Of a stretch of DNA of 64,000 bases, positions 33,905 through 44,745 are shown one piece after another (the first letter of the stretch is position 1; every line of letters starts with the position of its first letter). The translations under genes were made by a program, and so were the position numbers. The notes under the pieces are model-generated. The model saw only the letters and a list, made by a program, of their open reading frames with translations. It had not been told where the DNA came from and searched no databases. Source of the DNA: Kalaharituber pfeilii (Eukaryota; Ascomycota; Pezizomycetes; Pezizales; Pezizaceae); contig WHUZ01000063.1 of NCBI GenBank assembly GCA_015179045.1, positions 1 through 64,000 of the forward strand. Reading direction: 5' to 3'.

Positions 33905-36640
33905 TTTTTTTTTTTTTTTTTTTTTATATCACATGACCCCGCTTGTAGCTGTTCGCCATGGCAGGGCCCCTGGGTCTAGACCCTCAAAGCCCGGAGGCAG
34001 GCTTTTCTACCTGAATCTTCCACCGCCATCTCTACAAACGAAAACATCAACCCCTCCCCGCCCCACTTCCCCGAGGCACTTTAAAAATAGCTACATCTTT
34101 CTTCCCCCGCCACCTACTAACAAACGGAAATTCGCCCCCTCCCCCTACACCTTCAGCGAACCGAAAAACTCTCCCAGCGTATTCACCATCTCCCCATTCT
34201 CCTGTTCCACCATCCACTTTTTGTCATCGATATCCTCCCACCTTCCCCATCCTTCCAAGTACTCCACCTCCTCACACCTGAACGCCAGGTGGTCCGCCGT
34301 TTGTCTTTCCCCGCACTCACATACGCTCCCCTCCATCGCTTTCCCGATCCTTACCTCCCACTCCTTCCCCATCCCCTTTCCCGTTCTCAGTCTCGTGAAA
34401 GCCGTTGCGGCCCCCCTTCTCCACTCCATCACTGCGCCCCCCCGTACCCCCTTTCCTTTCTCTCCGCCGCGCGCAGTCGCTTCCACTTCTGCCGCAGCCC
34501 CCCTTCTGTTACCACCGACCTCCCTACCCTGTCCGCCGCCCTCTTCGCTTCGACGTCCGCCGCCTCGTTGCCGGCGATACCGATGTGCGCCTTCACCCAC
34601 ATCAGCTTAACGTCCCCCCTTTTTTCCTTCTCTCCGCGACTGCATCCACCACTCTCCTCAGGTCTCCGGTTCGTGCTTTCCCCAATCTCCCCGCCTTCCT
34701 CACCGCCGCGATTGCTGCCTGTGAGTCTGTCAGGATGACCAGGTTTGCCGGTGCTGGGACCACCTTCTCTATCCCCATCCTCATCCCTCTCACCTCCCCA
34801 TCCCACACCGTCGCTCCCGTCCCCATTTCCTCTCCCCCCCCGCCATCCCACTTCCAGAATCCCCCTCCTACTCTCCCCTTCTCGTTCATGCTACCATCTG
34901 TGTACACCGCCCCCCCCCTTGCGTTGCCCAAAAGATTGACGACTCCCACTCCTCCGCGCTTCCCCCTTTGCGTCCTTCTCTCGTCACTTCTTCCACCTCC
35001 GTTCTCGCACATCCCCCCCCCCATGACACCTCGTCCACCCCCTCCGGCATGACGAAGCGAACTGTGCTCTGTACCCTCCCTGCCACCGACTCGAACCCAT
35101 CCTTCTTCTGCGTCGCCCACCCCACACTCCAGTCCTTCCAGTCCCGCCCCCGCTCCTCCACGTCCCCCTCTCCCCTGAAGTCCGCGGTCCAGATGTCTCC
35201 GCATCCCTTCGGGTCCCCCATACTCCTCGCTACGAACCGCGCCTGTGCCGCGTCTAATGCCGTCTCCGCACTCTCCACTCCGGCGATCCAGTTGACTTTC
35301 TGCATCGCTGCTCCGTGGACAGCGCCCGTAGCCTTCTTCAGTACCTGATACTGAATCTTCTCCATCTCTCTCCTCCACTCCTTCTGTCCCCGCCACCCTA
35401 TCTCCGACCCCCACATCATCACCGCCCTTATCATCCCCGTGTACATCTGTCTCCAGCTGCGCGGGCTCATCCCCCACTGCCCTGCACCCAGCCCCATCAT
35501 CGCGCCTGTTAGTTTCCTTGCCTTCTCTATCCTCGCCTTCCAGTGGAAGTCGAAGTCTAGAGTCGAGTCAAAGATCACTCCCAGCCACTTCACTCTCTCC
35601 ACCTCCTTTCTCCTTCTCTTCCCTTTGCCGAAGACAATATCCTCATGCTTCGCTGTCTCCAGCGGTACCCCCCATTTTTCCGCCACCCTCCCCGTTATCC
35701 TTCCCAATTTCACTCTCAGTCTCTCCTGATCCACCTCCCCTTCCCAGTCCCACGCCGTTACATTGATGTCATCTACGTATGACGGAACTTCGCATTCCAC
35801 CTCCGGGCATTCTCTCCTTAGCGTCTCCTCCAAATCTTCCAACATCGGCGCCAGCCATATCAGAAAAATGACTGGTGACAGGGGCGACCCCTGAGGTACC
35901 CCCACGTTCGCTCTGCCTTCCCCCCTGACCACTCCGTCCCACTCCACCGTGAACTTTCTCTCTCTAAAAAATCCCTTCAGCCACCCCGCCCACCTCCCTG
36001 CTCCCTTGTCTCTCCTCACCCTCTTCAGCACCTCTTCCCCCTTCACATTATTGAAGCCTCCCCTCACATCGTCGAGGCTCCACACTGCCCCCCCCTTTCT
36101 CGCAAGACACCTTTGTGTTCTGGCGACCGCCCTCATCATCGCCTCTGCCGCGTTTCGTCCCTTCCTTCCGCCAAACTGATGACGGTGGAAAAGTTGCTCT
36201 GCTTTCTGTAGCTCGCTTGGCACCACCTTCTCTCCCAGCTTCGCTACGCAGTTGATCAAGTTTATTGGTCTCCAACTCTTCACCTGCGACTTATCTTTCC
36301 CAGGTTTCGGAATCATCACCACCTTGCTCAACTGCCACTCTTCCGGAGTCCTCCCCGCCGCCATTTCCTCCGCCATCTGTGTCATTAGCTCCCGCCCTAA
36401 CGGCGTCTTCATCACCAGCTTCAAGAGCTTGTATGAAATTCCGTCCGGTCCTGGTGCAGACACGTTGCTCGTCCCCTTCAATGCGTCCTCCAGCATGCCC
36501 ACTATCTTTTCTACCTTATATCCCGGCCCTTCCTCCGTCTCCCTCCCCCCTTCCTCACCACCTCTCTCCTCCCACTGAAAGTTTCTCTCGACTAGTGCTT
36601 TGCACTTGTCTTGCTCCGTTTTCAGATCCTCCCCCTCCTC
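33905..36640 (-). mobile_element. 5'-truncated LINE, family L-B
   Basis: The TSD TGCGGAGAATGG (33893-33904 and 36641-36652) is perfect and is followed by T on both sides. At the left is a poly-T run and the complement of a type-2 tail (GTTCGCCATGGCAGGGCCCC). It is truncated 5' of RT. The sense strand is purine-rich and not RIP-mutated. Confidence 0.9.
34145..36640 (-). pseudogene. L-B LINE ORF2: RT and RNase H, frameshifted
   Basis: RT is complete: APGPDGISYKLLK, VVMIPKPGKDKSQVKSWRPI, QGSPLSPVIFLIW, YVDDINVT, then WLGVIFDSTLDFDFHWKARI. The frame runs from 36640 to about 34920. RNase H continues in another frame (AVYTDGSMNEKG, WDGEVRGMR, LTDSQAAI) to about 34610, then a third (LMWVKAHIGIAGNEAADV), then a fourth with the knuckle CECGERQTADHLAFRC and end GEFFGSLKV-stop at 34145. 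At least three frameshifts make it inactive. It is clearly different from L-A at protein level but has the same tail type. Confidence 0.85.
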
Positions 36641-36652
36641 TGCGGAGAATGG

Positions 36653-37333
36653 TAATGCCAGAGTCGCGAGAAGAAGAAGCAGAGGAAGGCAAGCATAAGA
36701 GGAGGGATCGGATGAGTGAGCGTTTCGGATTACCTCACCTATTTGCGAAGCATGACAAGACCGGGAATGCAGCAGCAACACATGTTATCCCAGTGCAGAG
36801 AGCATTCCAATAATCACAAATGGAGCGAGAGGAAATGTGCCACATGCAGGACAGGCGCAATTGATAACGATACATATGTCTCATGACAGTAATAGTAATG
36901 TAGACCAACAAAATTGGCAGGACGCGCATGATGCTTGGTTATATATAGTACACAGTAGATATTAATAATGTTTTTTTTTTCATATATCAGTACTTGCATG
37001 CCGCCCTCAGGGCTATGGCGAGGTATATGAATAATGTGCGAAGGATAATTTGTCAACATGGCGCTACGGGACGGTAGGACATCAAGTCCATAATAGACGT
37101 GCGCTGCACTGGATGACATGTACTCTTAATGCTCTACAAGGTCATCAATAAAATCTTCAGCTTAAAGCTTATAAGGTCTTCCCACTCTTTTTCTTCCTCC
37201 GACTTGTTTACGTAGCATAGAAGCGAAGTCTCCACAATTCATCGCAACGCAACCTCGAAGGATAAGCCGTGATGGTACCCTGCATAGTTCCAACAAAGCG
37301 AGCTAAACCAGAGGGCTTTTCCGAAACACTCCT
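36653..37333. other. Unassigned region with one tail-only LINE insertion
   Basis: No gene is readable from 36653 to about 37140. From about 37140 onwards the plus strand may contain poorly preserved hAT transposase sequence leading into the C-terminal domain at 37334. Confidence 0.35.
36971..37029 (-). mobile_element. Tail-only LINE insertion, type 1 (59 bp)
   Basis: Poly-T then the complement of the type-1 hairpin (GCATGCCGCCCTCAGGGCTA, TGGCGAGG). The duplicated target is AATAATG (36964-36970, 37030-37036). Confidence 0.7.
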
Positions 37334-37652
37334 TTGCCGCTTTCTTATCTCAACAAATTCACCAATCAAACTAGCAAAAAAGGCATCATTTCTAGAGCTC
37401 CTCCAATGTGCAACCCCAAAGTTCGAGCTAGGATGTCGCCAAATCTAGCCCACATGGCACGAGATTATTTAGCAATAACTGCCTCTTCTGTTCCCTCCGA
37501 ACAGATATTCTCGCAGGCAAGTATTTTAACATAATACTATCTCTAGCTAAGCTGACAATCCACTACAGGCAGGCGAAGTTTTCAACACACGCCGAAACAG
37601 AATGGAAGGTGAGACTATGAGCGCTATCATGTACTACTGAATTTAGCAGATA
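37334..37652 (+). pseudogene. hAT transposase C-terminal dimerisation domain
   Basis: The plus strand reads MSPNLAHMARDYLAITASSV then PSEQIFSQ, the signature of the hAT C-terminal dimerisation region. A 52-nt intron (37517-37568) begins GCAAGT, contains a branch-like GCTGAC and ends CTACAG, i.e. a GC-AG intron; it joins FSQ to AGEVFNTRRNRMEGETM, as the family requires. The gene is then cut by the LINE at 37653; a few more codons may lie after 39494. The catalytic N-terminal part was not found. hAT transposases are nuclear DDE-type enzymes. Confidence 0.7.
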
Positions 37653-39478
37653 TTTTTTTTTTTTTTTTTTATTTCATTAATCGCATGCCGCCTCGAAGGC
37701 TATGGCGATGTTTTAGATACATAATGTGAAATGAGAATGAAAAGAATAATATGAAAAACTGAGATATCCCCGCCCGCTCTAAGTCCCAAGTTTACTCTTT
37801 CCCCGCCCAGTCCAATATCTCCGCCATGTTGATGTCTTTGTCCGGATGTGTGAGGCTTTCAGCCCCTCCTCTCATCCTCCTGAGCCAAGGGGCGCAATCG
37901 TTGGATATGTGCGTCAGGTTTTCCAGGGCTCTCCCGCACCATCGACACTCCGGTGAATCGGCTTGGCCTATGCGGTGTCTCCACTCCTTGAGGCCCTTGT
38001 TCCCGAGGATCCCTGCCAGGGTGGATAATCTTTTTCGGTTGTCGATTGTCTGGAGGGGTCTGTATGATAGTCCCAGACGATTGCGTTCTTCTGCTCTGAG
38101 TCTTTTGGCTTCTTGTCTTATACCCGCCTCCGTGACCATTTCGTCTTCGTACTGGATGGCTGTGCTCGTCCTGGCTGCCATGTCCGCCTTGGAGTTCCCG
38201 ACTATCCCTATGTGGCTCTTGACCCACATGACAGCTGTGTCTAGGTCGCCGCGTCTGGTCCTCTCTTCCCATGCCTGTCGAACTGCCATGGATGAGCCTT
38301 CGGCGTTTGGGTCGCCGTTGGCTATCTTTTGTAGTCTGGAAATTGCTGTGCGCGAGTCGGTTAGGATCATGAGTTCCCCTTCGGTGTTGAGGGCCTTGCC
38401 AATTGCGATCATTTCTCCGTCGTTGACGGTGTTGCATCTGCCGAGGTATATGTACTCTTCCTGTCCGCGAGAGTGTGTTCCCGCCCCGGTGAGGTTGTCT
38501 ATGCGGCTTCCGTCCGTGTAGACCCCTTTCCAACCTTCCTCTTCTTCGGCTTGAATGACTTCCTCCCATCTCTCCCGGCTCGTGTCGCTAGGGAGTGTGG
38601 GGAAGATATGTAGGGGGATGGGGGTCCGGTGGGAGAGATCGCCTCTTAGGTATATGGTGTCTGCGGAAGGGTCTAGGAGAGGTTCGTCGGGGAACCTCAG
38701 GGATCGGGCCTCGACGCGATCTCTTTCCCCCTTTGCGAAGGTTTGGATCGATTCTAGGTTGACTATTCCCTCTACCGTGTCCCTTCTGGTACCCCAGGGG
38801 GCGCCTATGATGTCTCTGGCGATACAGTATTGCCATTTTTCCAGTTGTCTGAGTTTCTTCTGGACTGGTGCTCCCTTGGCGAAGTCCTGCCAGGCCCAGC
38901 AGCCGTATGTTGCGATGTTTCTCGCTATGCTGGTGTATAACTGTCGTCTCTTGCTCGGGGGGATTTTATGTAGTCTCCGTGCGATGCCCCAGGCCGCCTT
39001 CCCTAGGTTCAGCCTTTTCCGGAAGTGTTCCTCGTATTTCAGTTCCCAATCGACCGACAGCCCAACCAATCGATAACTCGGTCCTTGGGCACCTATGATC
39101 AGCGTCTCTGCTTTCCGAGGGTCCAGCTCGAAGCCTTCCTTGGATGCTTCTTGGGCCAGTGTCCTGCGGTGAGTGTCTATGTCTTTTCGTAGTTGTCTCA
39201 TCGAGCTTCTGGAGATCACACTGTGGAAGTCATCGACGTAGGAGCGCGTGAACTGGCTTTTTTCGGCTTTCTCCGCGACTGGTGCGACCGCCACCAGAAA
39301 CAGGACCGGGGAGAGAGGTGACCCCTGCGGGGCCCCGTCCGTCATCGTTCCCGTCCCGCGTGCCTTCCCGTCCCAGGATATGGAGAATTGTGTGGGTTGG
39401 AGGAACCCTTGAACGAAGCTGGCTATGTTTGGGTCCAGGCGTTCCAGCCTTGAGACTACTTTGTCCCGCCTCAGTTGG
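37653..39478 (-). mobile_element. 5'-truncated LINE, family L-C
   Basis: Perfect 15-bp TSD TGAATTTAGCAGATA (37638-37652, 39479-39493). Left end is poly-T and the complement of a type-1 tail (GCATGCCGCCTCGAAGGCTA). Right end is truncated inside RT. It disrupts the hAT transposase remnant. Confidence 0.9.
37792..39345 (-). pseudogene. L-C LINE ORF2 C-terminal 517 codons, uninterrupted
   Basis: An open frame with RT motifs GAPQGSPLSPVLFLV and RSYVDDFHSVI. The thumb and connection follow; then RNase H (GVYTDGSRID, VNDGEMIAI, LTDSRTAI, WVKSHIGIVGNSKADMAA) and the knuckle CRWCGRALENLTHISNDC, ending ILDWAGKE-stop. It is the best-preserved L-C copy here, but lacks the endonuclease and most RT fingers because of 5' truncation. 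The protein is close to that at 27907-28737. Confidence 0.85.
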
Positions 39479-39493
39479 TGAATTTAGCAGATA

Positions 39494-39729
39494 GCGGTGA
39501 TGTAATCAAGACTCGCTGGCTCGAGCTCACCCTCCAGCTCGGCTCGAGCTAGCTCGTGCCGCTCACTACAGGCTCTATAGAGTCCATGCCCGCAGGCTCC
39601 CACAACCACTATACTACTACAACGGTTGCTAGAAGCACTGGGATTATTATTATTGTTATTATCAAAGGGAAAGGTATCAGGGACTAGACTACCCACTCTA
39701 GCACTGAAGCAAATTACTAAGCTCCCTGC
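39494..39729. other. Short spacer after the LINE
   Basis: Contains CTCGAGCT-rich sequence and possibly the last hAT codons. No gene is called. Confidence 0.3.
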
Positions 39730-40420
39730 CTAGTACTTACTACTTCCGAAGCTCAAGAAGTTTCAAGAAGAGGCTAACAAGACTGCTAATAAACTTAAAA
39801 AAGCAACTAAACAATCATCCTCAGAAGCTTAGAAGGCTGTGACTGATATTGCAAACTTTAGTACTTACTATACTACCCAATATGAGCAGGATTTAGCCAC
39901 TGCGAATGCAATCCTCAAAGCAGTAGAAGCCTCCCTCTGTGCAGAAATCCACCAAAGACAGTAGGCACTGGTTGTTGCATTCACTAAAGCACTCTAGTAC
40001 CTGAAGAATGACTTCGAAATAACGTTCGCCTGACAATTGAATCCTATCATCACCAATCTTGATAAGATGGGGGATACTATAGAGCAGCTAATACTTATGA
40101 TATAGACTACCCAGGCACTCAAAAAGACTTCCTCTGGGAATACTCTTCCTCCTTCTGCTCCTCCTAGTAATAACTTACCTCGACCTTCTAACTCTTCAAG
40201 TAGACACCTACTATCACCTCTACTATACAGCGACCTGCCTCTACTATCAGAGCCATAAGAACCAGAACCAAGTGTTTTCTTATGAATTAGTGTACCAACC
40301 TTTGATGGTAGGTGGGAATAGGTTAATAATTTCTTTCACAAGCTTAAGTTGTACTTCCGGATGACTAAAGCTACTAGGAATTAATTAAGGCTTGACATAC
40401 TGACGCACATCAGCAAAAAA
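39730..40420 (+). pseudogene. Gag-like remnant of an LTR retrotransposon
   Basis: Despite stops, the plus strand reads a coiled-coil N-terminus (EEANKTANKLKKATKQSSSE, TTQYEQDLATANAILKAVE), a Pro/Ser linker, then SVPTFDGRWE and VNNFFHKLKLYFRMTKATRN, the usual start of a Ty3/gypsy capsid domain. It ends abruptly at about 40420 where GC-rich sequence begins. TAG codons fit CAG-to-TAG RIP changes. No LTRs were identified for it. Confidence 0.55.
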
Positions 40421-40904
40421 AATATTTCCGCGGGGCGCAACCACCCCGCCCTGGGCGCGCCGATTTGCCCTGAGCGCCCATAGCACCCGGCGGATTGAAA
40501 ACCTTGTATCGTGTGCGAAACGTATAACGAAACCACTTATCGTGCCCTATTGCGCCTAATTGAACCAAAATCACTTGCCCCGCCCAGGGTGTAATTGCTA
40601 ATACTTCTCAAACCCAGGCATGCCTACTCTCGTAGTCGGCATAGGGACCTATATACAGGTAATGCCATTCTGCTGTAGATGCCATGTCATATGAAGAACT
40701 AAATTATTTATTCTAGCTATTTTGATCTATATACTACTGCCATCTCATTATTCTATCATGCCATGCCATCGTCTATCGCCCTCCCGATCTAGCTCTTTCA
40801 TGTCAATATCGGCCACAGTGCCACAGCTCGCTATGATGCATCTCAAGCCATCGGGAAGAGCTGCAATTCAGCCCCTAGTGCTATATCTCGCGCCATCGTG
40901 ACAG
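40421..40904. other. GC-rich to mixed spacer leading into a tandem array
   Basis: No gene. The junction at about 40430 is abrupt (CGCGGGGCGCAACCACCCC). Degenerate relatives of the downstream tandem unit appear from about 40800. Confidence 0.35.
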
Positions 40905-41475
40905 ACCTGCCCTACATACTGATCTCATGTTGCTGTGTCTGGCACCGTCAGAGGAGCCTACCATACCTGTTAAAAGACCTCGTTCTGTAGCATATCGCGC
41001 CGTCGAGAGGAGCCTGCCATACCTGTTAAAAGAGCTTGTTCTGCAGCATATTGCGCCGTTGAGAAGGGCCTGCCATACCAGTTAAGAGAGCTTGTTCTGC
41101 AGCATATCGTGCCGTCGAGAGTGGCCTGCCATACCTGTTGAGTTGAGCCCATGTTGCCATATCGTGCGCCATCGATGGAGACCTGTCATATCTGTTGAGT
41201 TGAGCCCATGTTGCCATATCGCGCGCCATCGATGGAGACCTGTCATATCTGTTAAGTTGAGCTCATTCTGCTGCATCTCGCGCGTCGTCGAAAGGGCCTG
41301 CCATACCTGTCAAGTTCAGCTCATGTTGCCACATCTCGTGCTATCGCGGCATACTTATCATACCTGGTAAGTTAATCTCATGTTGCCACATCTCGCGCCG
41401 TCGAGAGGGACCAGTTAAAAGACCTTGTTCTGCAGCATATCACGCCGTCGAGAGGGGCCTGCCATACCTGTTAGT
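40905..41475. repeat. Tandem array, 56-58 bp unit, about 9-10 copies
   Basis: The landmark CCATACCTGTT or a variant recurs at 40961, 41017, 41073, 41129, 41186, 41243, 41301 and 41358, then at 41411 and 41462 after a deletion. Each unit also has GTTCTGCAGCATAT or GTTGCCATAT and CGCGCCGTCGAGAGG. The period is not a multiple of three throughout, so open frames across it are accidental. Probably a minisatellite. Confidence 0.75.
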
Positions 41476-41515
41476 TGAGGAGGTTGTGGAGGCTCTCAAG
41501 GGCGTTCCAAGGGCG

Positions 41516-42771
41516 GAACCTCTCCAGACAGGCAGATTCTGCCTGCCGCTCTCGGACCTCATCAGACGATAAACTTTACACCATGACACTGTGACACAGG
41601 TACCAACATTGTGGGGTAGGTAGATCAAATGTTGGTACTTGTTACCAGCATTTAGTGATGCAAACTAGAGGCTGGGCATAGTCCGTGCGGGAGGTCAGTG
41701 ACCTGGTGTGGCAACAGGGTATCTTCTCTGTTGAGAGGACAGTTTTGTAGGGAAAACAGTAGCGTTTCTCTTGGGGGCCTGGGTAAATAGCAATGTAGCC
41801 GCAGCCTGTCAACCAATGCATGCTATTACAGCAACAAATGCTGGTAACAAGTAGTGTTACTTACTGTACCAATACACGTTTCCATGTCACAACAAGCTTA
41901 GACCATTGTTTAAATTGCAGACAATTCCAATCACTTTAATTCATCCTAGATGGCGATTAACTACATCAACCAAACCTACAGCATCAATGTCTTAAGCTGC
42001 CGGATTGTGATCATTGCGAACAGCTGGAATATTGACCTATGGCCAAACGGCACCAGCTGAATTCTCAACTTCACATATCCTAGTGAGGTAACCTATTTTT
42101 TTTGTCTCTACCATAGAGTTGTAGCTTCTATATGGAACAAAATTATTTAAATAGAGCAATATCATACCAATCTTTCTAGCGACGCATTCAAGCCTGTAAA
42201 GCGGTGTAGCTCATCCAACAGTTTCAAAATTGTCAGGCTTTGCAGAATATCTTAAAGCTTTTACTACATACACGTGAACCTCAATTGCACACCCTCAAAA
42301 TGCTCTGCACTACAAATGAATAAGCTCTTGTCCATCTGGAGTAGTGTGCTCCAAATGTAAGATCCTACGAATACGAGACAGTACAAGACGAAGCCTACCA
42401 GCAGTGACCGAACTGATGAGCAAGTAATATGACAGAGTGAGGTACTACAGGAAACCCAAAATTTCATTTTTATTTCTTCATCTGCTCATTAATTTAGATC
42501 TATTTTTCCATTTTTCATTTTTTACTTAATTGAGTAATTATGCATTCAAACTAGTAGATCACAGCATGGGCTGACATTTGGTAGCCAGTGGGCACGGTAC
42601 ATACTTACGTCACTAGTCCACTTTAAAACTTGTCTTGCCATATGCCTGTACCAACAACTGATCATACCTACCTCACAATGTTGGTACCTGTGTCACAGTG
42701 TCATAGCAAAAAGTTTATCGTCTGATGAGGTCTGGGAGCGGCAGGCAGAATCTGCCTATCTGGAGAGGTTC
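41516..42771. mobile_element. Repeat B copy 2: 1.26-kb TIR DNA element
   Basis: The first about 105 bp are the inverted complement of the last: both begin GAACCTCTCCAGA(T/C)AGGCAG when read inward, and continue through CAGACGATAAACTTT and GACACTGTGACACAGGTACC to GGTAGGTA. The TIR contains the palindrome AGGCAGATTCTGCCT. There is no transposase; the interior is AT-rich. It lacks the LTR present in copy 1, so it gives the empty site. The TSD is unclear, so the superfamily is unknown; long TIRs suggest a MULE-like non-autonomous element. Confidence 0.7.
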
Positions 42772-42849
42772 TGCCATGACCATCGGGCCGAGGAGCGTCA
42801 TTTTTCGTTGTCCATTTGTCACTGACTGTTCTGTGGGTTATGAAACAGG

Positions 42850-43354
42850 CTCGATCACGTGTTGTCAGACATAGCTCGAGGAGGTTGTAAAGGTGTGTAT
42901 AAGGGTTCGAGTCCTGAGGCCGAAGTACAGTAGTGGGATGGAATACGTAGGCACACGAGTAGCTACCCTGGCAGGACTTCTTGGGGGCAAAGGCCTATGT
43001 GCATGGTGATATAGCATAGGAAAAGCAGACCGACCGAATTGCCGGTGGTGTGGCAAAAGGGAAGAAACCACTAAGCACCTGCTAGACGAATGCTGGATAT
43101 GGAAGGACAGAACATGGCCAAGCAGAAGTGAAGGCCTGGCTAGACCCCCGAAGGAGGACATGGGATCAATCAGGAAACTATTGGAATAGCTAGAGGATTT
43201 GACAGGACTGAGCCTAGTTATTTCCTATTCCTGTTCGCTTCTTGTTTTGTAACTATTGCATACGTATTAACTATTTCATATATATTTAGAACCTCGCCAT
43301 AGCCCACAGGGTGGCATGCGAGTAATGATATTAAAAAAAAAAAAATATCCCTTT
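42850..43354 (+). pseudogene. 5'-truncated L-C-type LINE with type-1 tail
   Basis: It encodes GMEYVGTRVATLAGLLGGKG, then the knuckle CRWCGKREETTKHLLDEC and IRKLLE-stop, a 3' UTR and the type-1 tail (CTCGCCATAGCCCACAGGGT) with a short A-run. Just upstream (42868-42925) is a tRNA-like pair of boxes. No TSD was recognised. Confidence 0.7.
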
Positions 43355-44745
43355 ATAAGGTAGAAGGGCATCAGGCTCTACAACCTGAATGTTTTCAAAT
43401 CTTCATTTCTACATCTTTGTCAATCAAGGACCAAAATGGCGTCTTTAGAGCGTTAGACGACACTTATCCTCACCGCCATCTTCAAGCCATTGTACTCTGT
43501 GATATCCGTTTTCCCGGACTCTTGGATTTCTCCCTCATCCGACAATCGTAAAAACATCTGCTCAAAACCATTAGTCGCAATGCCATACACTTGTACAGAG
43601 GGTTTGTCACATCATCTGTGCTATGCATGGATGCATGCAACCGTAGTATTCGAGCTGATTGGGGTGAACCCAATTCCTCCCTCTACCTTCACTTCAATAA
43701 TGTGTAGCAGTGATAGCAGGCTTGGTTTCTGAAGCACTATATCCGCTCGGCATGTTGTTGCAATGCTAAGGGGACATACTGCAAAAATCTAACTTGATCC
43801 CAATGGCATAGTCAAGTCGCTCAGAGTAGGTTACATACCTTTACCACCCAGAGTGGAGAGGTTAATAGTAGTTTGGTAGCGTCAGGAGGGTGTTAGGAGC
43901 CATTAACTCTGCTGAAGCCCTCCTGGCTCCAGCTCTGACACTAGCCCCAGCTACCCTGACCCCGCCACAACCCTGAAGCACCCCACCAACCACCACCAAA
44001 AAACCCTCAGCAAGATCAGATCCTCCCACCAAAACTGGCATAGTCATCCATGGCATCGCCTTGAGAAGGAATTAGGCAATGTCAGGAGATGGCTGACTAA
44101 GGACAATAAAGACATGAAAAAAATCGTTGGGATCCGATGGTTAAGAAAAAAAGACATCCTAATTAGAGAGGGAAAAAAGACAAGGTCTATAGTGGTTTAC
44201 TTGGAGGAAAAACAAGACACTGACAAGGTGCGACTCGGAGGAAGATGGCTCAAGGCGAGCCAGTATGAGACTGAAAGAGGATGGAGATGATTCAGACTGC
44301 TGACCGCTCCCCCCGCAATACTATGTGAATTGTGGGCATCATGTATTTAGTTAGTTTATTCTTCTTTTAATAAAACCTCGCTATAGCCTACAGGGCGGCA
44401 TACGAGTAATGAAATAAAAAAAAAAAAAAATCTACTGAAGCTCTTGCGGAAAGTATACTCATTGGTATACCATCCTTCTCGTTTGACTCAATCACTTACT
44501 ACTTAGTGCACCTCTTGTCACACGAGGCAGGATAAAAGAAATAGAACTGCACATACTAGCACACTAATACACTCTAAGAATATGGTATCAATAATGGACC
44601 GACACATAGCTTCACTGGGATGCCTTTCCCTCCGAATATAAAGCCATCAGAAGTGCTCTATGTATCGAGATGGTTCTTGCCTTCTTATGTGCTCTTGCAG
44701 CTCTTCTGGAGATTCCTATGGAAATGCCTTAGGGTTAAAAGTTCT
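43355..44745 (-). pseudogene. Repeat E copy 2: possible PD-(D/E)XK-like protein remnant
   Basis: Better preserved than copy 1 (25063-26585). Minus-strand frame at about 43430-43790: ATTCRADIVLQKPSLLSLLH, then IIEVKVEGGIGFTPISS and, after two stops, VQVYGIATNGFEQMFLRLSD and NGLKMAVRISVV-stop. The IEVK strand is reminiscent of the catalytic E-x-K of PD-(D/E)XK nucleases. A half-LINE is inserted at 43919-44430. The 5' part of the gene is not readable. Role unknown; the family assignment is a guess from one motif. Confidence 0.35.
43919..44430 (+). mobile_element. Half-LINE (type-1 tail) in repeat E copy 2
   Basis: It carries the half-LINE domain: GIVIHGIALRR, a frameshift, KKTRSIVVYLE and VRLGGRWLKASQYETERG-stop (44040-44290). 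The 3' UTR, type-1 tail (CTCGCTATAGCCTACAGGGC) and A-run follow directly, without ORF2. Flanks TCTGCTGAAGC and TCTACTGAAGC form a TSD with one transition; repeat E copy 1 shows the empty site near 26270. Confidence 0.8.

Noticed and set aside
40905..41475. Possible CRISPR-like array
   Set aside because: The units are degenerate contiguous tandem repeats without unique spacers, and the genome is fungal.
13070..44745. Segmental duplication of a block with repeat B followed by repeat E
   Set aside because: The order is the same at both loci, but the sequence between and around them is unrelated (MULE A versus a LINE fragment), so the shared order is probably chance.
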